A program made the translations under genes and the position numbers. From CAWCTD01 sp963798455 (GTDB lineage: Bacteria; Acidobacteriota; Terriglobia; Bryobacterales; Bryobacteraceae): 64,000 nt of DNA. The DNA lies in NCBI GenBank assembly GCA_963798455.1, contig CAWCTD010000003.1:3286001-3350000 (forward strand), read 5' to 3'. How positions within the stretch are numbered: position 1 is the first letter of the stretch; each line of letters begins with the position of its first letter. The notes under the pieces are model-generated. The model worked only from the letters and a program-made list of their open reading frames with translations, had not been told where the DNA came from and ran no database searches. Below, in pieces: positions 61,033 to 64,000 of the stretch.

Positions 61033-62816
61033 TGGTACTCGCCGAGAACCTGCTCATTTCGCTCGCGCTGGCGGCGATGATGCTGATCCCGCTCGCCGAG
61101 AGCGCCCTGCGCGCAGCCTTCAAGATCGGGATTCCCGGCTCGACTTCCATCGTGCAGCACCTTACCCTCGTTGTGGGAATGGTCGGCGGAGCCATCGCGG
61201 CGAGAGAAGACCGGCTGCTTTCTCTCTCCACACTGCAGTCGTTTCTCCACGGCAGGGTCAAGACGGCCGCGCGGATCTTCGCGTACTCGTTCGGCGCGGC
61301 GGTCAGTGCATTCCTGTGTTACGCCGGCGTCCAGTTCGTCATCAGCGAACGGGAGGCCGGCAACCTGCTGATTCGCGGCGTTCCGATCTGGTGGGTACAG
61401 ACGATGCTCCCGCTGGGCTTTGCGGCGGTCTCGCTGCGGCTGCTGCGGCACTCGGCGAAAGGATGGCGCAACCGTAGCGTCGCTGTTTTGGTGGCCTCTG
61501 CGATTTTCCTCATCGGGGCGCACCCGCCGGCGCCCCCGGCTTCGATGGTTCTTCCCGCGCTTCTAGCGCTATTGGCCGCGACGGTTCTCGGCGCGCCCGT
61601 GTTTGTGGCCCTGGGCGGGGCGGCCCTGATTCTGTTTTGGGGAGAAGGGACGCCGATTTCGTCGCTTCCGGTGGACCACTACCGGCAGGTCGTCAACCCG
61701 TCCTTCCCCACGCTCCCCCTGTTCACGATGGCAGGGTACTTCCTCGCGGAAGGCGGCGCGTCGAAGCGGCTGATACGCGTGTTCCAGGCGCTGTTCGGTC
61801 ACTTCCGCGGCGGTCCCGCGATCGTGACAGCACTGGTCTGCGCCTTTTTCACCTCGTTTACCGGCGCTTCCGGGGTGACCATCCTCGCCCTCGGCGGCCT
61901 GCTGATGCCAATCCTTCTCGCCGCAGGCTACAAGGAGCGTTCCGCCCTTGGGCTGCTGACGGGCGCGGGCTCATTGGGACTCCTTTTCCCGCCCTGTCTG
62001 CCCTTGATCCTTTATGCGATCATCGCCCAGATCACCCTCAAGGAGATGTTCCTCGGCGGCCTGCTGCCTGGGATTCTCCTGGTGGCCATGACCGCGTGGT
62101 GGGGGACACGCCTGAGCCCGGCGGCGGCCGGCAGGCCCGGCATGGACTGGCCGGAGGCGCGCAAGGCGGTGTGGGAGGCCAAGTGGGAGCTGATGCTGCC
62201 GCTGGTCGCCCTGGCCAGCCTCTTCGCCGGCTTCGCGACCCCGGTGGAAGCCGCCGCGCTTACCGCGCTCTACGCTTTCGTCGTGGAGGTTTTTCTGTAC
62301 CGCGACCTGAAGATCGCTCGGGACGTGCCCCGCGTGCTGACCGAGTGCGGCCTCCTGGTGGGCGGCGTGCTGCTCATCCTGGGCGTGGCGCTGGGCTTCA
62401 CCAACTACCTCATTTTCGCCGAGATTCCCGCGCGGGGCCTGGCCTGGGTAACTGCCACGATCCATTCGCGCTGGATCTTCATCCTGCTGCTCAACCTGTT
62501 CCTGCTGGTGGTCGGCGGCCTCATGGACATTTACTCCGCGATTGTCGTCGTGGCGCCGCTGATCGTCCCCATGGGGCTGGCGTTCGGCATGGACCCTGTA
62601 CACCTGGGGATCCTGTTCCTGGCGAACCTCGAACTCGGGTACCTGACGCCGCCGGTGGGGATGAACCTGTTTCTCTCGTCCTACCGGTTTAACAGGCCCA
62701 TGCCGGAGGTTGTGCGCGCCTCGTTCCCGATGCTGCTGGTGCTTTTGGCCGGCGTCCTGCTGATCTCCTACGTGCCGGTGCTCACGACGGCGCTGCCTCA
62801 GTGGCTGGGCCGTTGA
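61029..62816 (+). CDS. Fused TRAP permease DctQ-DctM
   Basis: A 595-residue membrane protein. The first 150-160 residues form a four-helix DctQ-like small subunit (ENLLISLALAAMMLIPLAES, TSIVQHLTLVVGMVGG, IWWVQTMLPLGFAAVSLRLL), and the rest is the DctM large subunit with LPLFTMAGYFLAEGG, TGASGVTILALGGLLMP, GLLFPPCLPLILYAII and LGYLTPPVGMNLFLS. Such fusions are found in one branch of TRAP systems. Transport is normally sodium-driven with the binding protein as obligate partner. It overlaps the TatP gene by four bases. Confidence 0.9.
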   Translation: MMVLAENLLISLALAAMMLIPLAESALRAAFKIGIPGSTSIVQHLTLVVGMVGGAIAAREDRLLSLSTLQSFLHGRVKTAARIFAYSFGAAVSAFLCYAGVQFVISEREAGNLLIRGVPIWWVQTMLPLGFAAVSLRLLRHSAKGWRNRSVAVLVASAIFLIGAHPPAPPASMVLPALLALLAATVLGAPVFVALGGAALILFWGEGTPISSLPVDHYRQVVNPSFPTLPLFTMAGYFLAEGGASKRLIRVFQALFGHFRGGPAIVTALVCAFFTSFTGASGVTILALGGLLMPILLAAGYKERSALGLLTGAGSLGLLFPPCLPLILYAIIAQITLKEMFLGGLLPGILLVAMTAWWGTRLSPAAAGRPGMDWPEARKAVWEAKWELMLPLVALASLFAGFATPVEAAALTALYAFVVEVFLYRDLKIARDVPRVLTECGLLVGGVLLILGVALGFTNYLIFAEIPARGLAWVTATIHSRWIFILLLNLFLLVVGGLMDIYSAIVVVAPLIVPMGLAFGMDPVHLGILFLANLELGYLTPPVGMNLFLSSYRFNRPMPEVVRASFPMLLVLLAGVLLISYVPVLTTALPQWLGR

Positions 62817-62828
62817 GACTTGACTGAG

Positions 62829-63857
62829 ATGCCGGAACAGGTCGTTCACGGGCTGCTGGGAGTCATCGTTCTTCTGGTGCTGGTGCTGCCGCTGTGGTGG
62901 CGGCGAGTAGAGCAGAACCTGGAGATTTTCCTCTTTCTGATGGGCGCGGCAGCCACCACCGTGGCCTCGTTGTGGTCTGGCCGCCTCGTGGTGGAAGCCG
63001 TGCAGGCCCCCTGGAAAATCACGGCGGTGGTGCTTGGGGTTGGATTGACCTTCCACTTTCTGCGGGCGCGTTTCGACAGGGCTCTTCGTGCGCTTCAGGA
63101 ACTTCTGCCTGCCAGGGCGTTGGCCTTTCTCCTGGTCGCGTTCTTGGGCTTGCTGTCGAGCGTGGTGACAGCCATCATTGCATCGCTGTTGCTGGTCGAG
63201 GCGGTTCACGTCCTGCGATTAGACAGAAAGGAGGAAGTGCGCCTCACGGTGCTGACCTGCTACAGCATCGGCCTGGGGGCGGCGCTGACCCCCGTGGGCG
63301 AGCCGCTGTCCGCCATCGTCACCCTGAAGATGCGGGCAGGCTTCTGGTATATCGGCGGCTTGGTCGGCCTCTACATCGTGGCGGGCATCCTGGCGGTGAG
63401 TGTTCTGGCGGCCTGCCTCAAACCGCGCCGGAGCGGGGATTCCCTCTACGACACGCAAAGACGCCAGACCCTCGCGGACGTGTTTCTCCGAGCGGTGCGG
63501 GTTTACGCGTTCATCGCCGCCCTGGTTCTGCTGGGGACCGGCGTGACACCGCTGGTCGACCGCTACGTCACGCACCTGGCGGCGCCGCTGCTGTTCTGGG
63601 CGAATTCGGTCTCGGCGATTCTCGACAACGCCACGCTGGCAGCGGCGGAGATCGGGCCAGCGCTCTCGGGCCGGCAGATCTCGGCCGCCCTGCTGGGTCT
63701 GCTGATCAGCGGCGGAATGCTCATCCCCGGCAACGTTCCGAACATCATCGCGGCCCACCGGCTCAAGATCTGCAGCAGTGAGTGGGCCCGCTATGCGGTG
63801 CCTGTGGGAGCGGCCATGATGTTGGTGTGCTTCGGCGTGTGGCTGGCCGCAGGGTGA
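62829..63857 (+). CDS. DUF1646 family putative transporter
   Basis: A 342-residue polytopic membrane protein with about ten hydrophobic helices. The repeated segments GLGAALTPVGEPLSAIV and GGMLIPGNVPNIIAAHRLKI are hallmark motifs of DUF1646, a family related to arsenite/sodium-proton-type ion transporters. ATG 62829 is chosen over a TTG at 62820; neither has a good ribosome site. It starts 12 bases after the TRAP permease on the same strand and may exchange an ion used by it (inference). Confidence 0.78.
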   Translation: MPEQVVHGLLGVIVLLVLVLPLWWRRVEQNLEIFLFLMGAAATTVASLWSGRLVVEAVQAPWKITAVVLGVGLTFHFLRARFDRALRALQELLPARALAFLLVAFLGLLSSVVTAIIASLLLVEAVHVLRLDRKEEVRLTVLTCYSIGLGAALTPVGEPLSAIVTLKMRAGFWYIGGLVGLYIVAGILAVSVLAACLKPRRSGDSLYDTQRRQTLADVFLRAVRVYAFIAALVLLGTGVTPLVDRYVTHLAAPLLFWANSVSAILDNATLAAAEIGPALSGRQISAALLGLLISGGMLIPGNVPNIIAAHRLKICSSEWARYAVPVGAAMMLVCFGVWLAAG

Positions 63858-63869
63858 CAATACCCGGAC

Positions 63870-64000
63870 TCAGCGGCCCTGCCCGCAAGCGCTGCCGCTT
63901 GCTTCGATCACGGTCACCCGCTGGAAGCGGGCCGTGGCGCACACGCGCAAGCCGCGGGACTCCAGCGTCCGGGCAAGCTCTTTCTCCTGGCCTTCCGCGC
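63870..64000 (-). CDS. Unidentified protein, C-terminal 42 residues (runs off window)
   Basis: The minus frame is open from the edge to TGA 63870: EKELARTLESRGLRVCATA, then RFQRVTVIEASGSACGQGR. No family is recognised. It converges on the DUF1646 gene with 12 bases between stops. Codon use fits real coding sequence, but the fragment is short. Confidence 0.45.
   Translation of the reverse strand, partial: AEGQEKELARTLESRGLRVCATARFQRVTVIEASGSACGQGR

Overview
The window looks like a high-GC chromosomal segment of an Acidobacteriota bacterium, most likely of the Solibacter/Bryobacter type (inference). The grounds are an Oar-like TonB-dependent receptor with an N-terminal carboxypeptidase-regulatory-like domain, many twin-arginine-exported TIM-barrel, enolase-superfamily and RraA-like proteins, a murE of the meso-diaminopimelate type (DNPR motif) and Gly/Arg-rich low-complexity tails. 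No rRNA, tRNA or CRISPR array was recognised.

Layout. (1) 1-2.7 kb: the end of a heparinase-II/III-like protein and two convergent glycosyltransferases whose ends overlap. (2) 2.8-19.5 kb: a sugar-acid/glycan gene island. It holds two nearly identical exported RraA-like proteins, five UxuA (mannonate dehydratase)-like proteins with twin-arginine leaders, an Oar-like receptor, an exported double cupin, an MFS anion-type transporter, a small cupin and an exported enolase-superfamily dehydratase. (3) 19.7-36.7 kb: a long dcw cell-wall/division cluster in the order mraZ-rsmH-ftsL-ftsI-murE-murF-mraY-murD-ftsW-murG-murC-ftsQ-ftsA-ftsZ, with a good sigma70-type promoter in front and an unrecognised Gly-rich secreted protein behind. 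(4) 36.8-45.4 kb: a second sugar-acid island on the minus strand with a third RraA-like protein, a sulfatase, a second enolase-superfamily gene, a sixth UxuA-like gene carrying two frameshifts and the 3' end of another TonB receptor. The enolase gene is cut in two by a complete 2530-bp IS66 element with terminal inverted repeats and an 8-bp target duplication. (5) 45.5-48.9 kb: an AAA ATPase, glmS and purS. (6) 48.9-52.0 kb: a gene graveyard with PIN-toxin, glutamine-amidotransferase and IclR remnants, one PIN toxin-antitoxin pair whose toxin has an in-frame amber codon, and several hairpin or palindrome structures. (7) 52.1-54.6 kb: a fused alpha/alpha-barrel plus beta-propeller glycosidase interrupted by a one-base frameshift. 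(8) 54.7-64 kb: a HEAT-repeat protein, an MBL-fold hydrolase, purB, a twin-arginine DUF362 protein, a TatT-TatP-DctQM TRAP transporter, a DUF1646 transporter and a partial gene at the edge.

The most notable theme is that enzymes normally cytoplasmic (UxuA-like dehydratases, RraA-like aldolases, mandelate-racemase-type dehydratases) nearly all carry Sec or twin-arginine leaders here and sit beside an outer-membrane receptor and an inner-membrane organic-acid transporter. This suggests extracytoplasmic processing of sugar acids or a sulfated/uronic glycan. That function is inferred from family, leader and context; no substrate can be read from the sequence.
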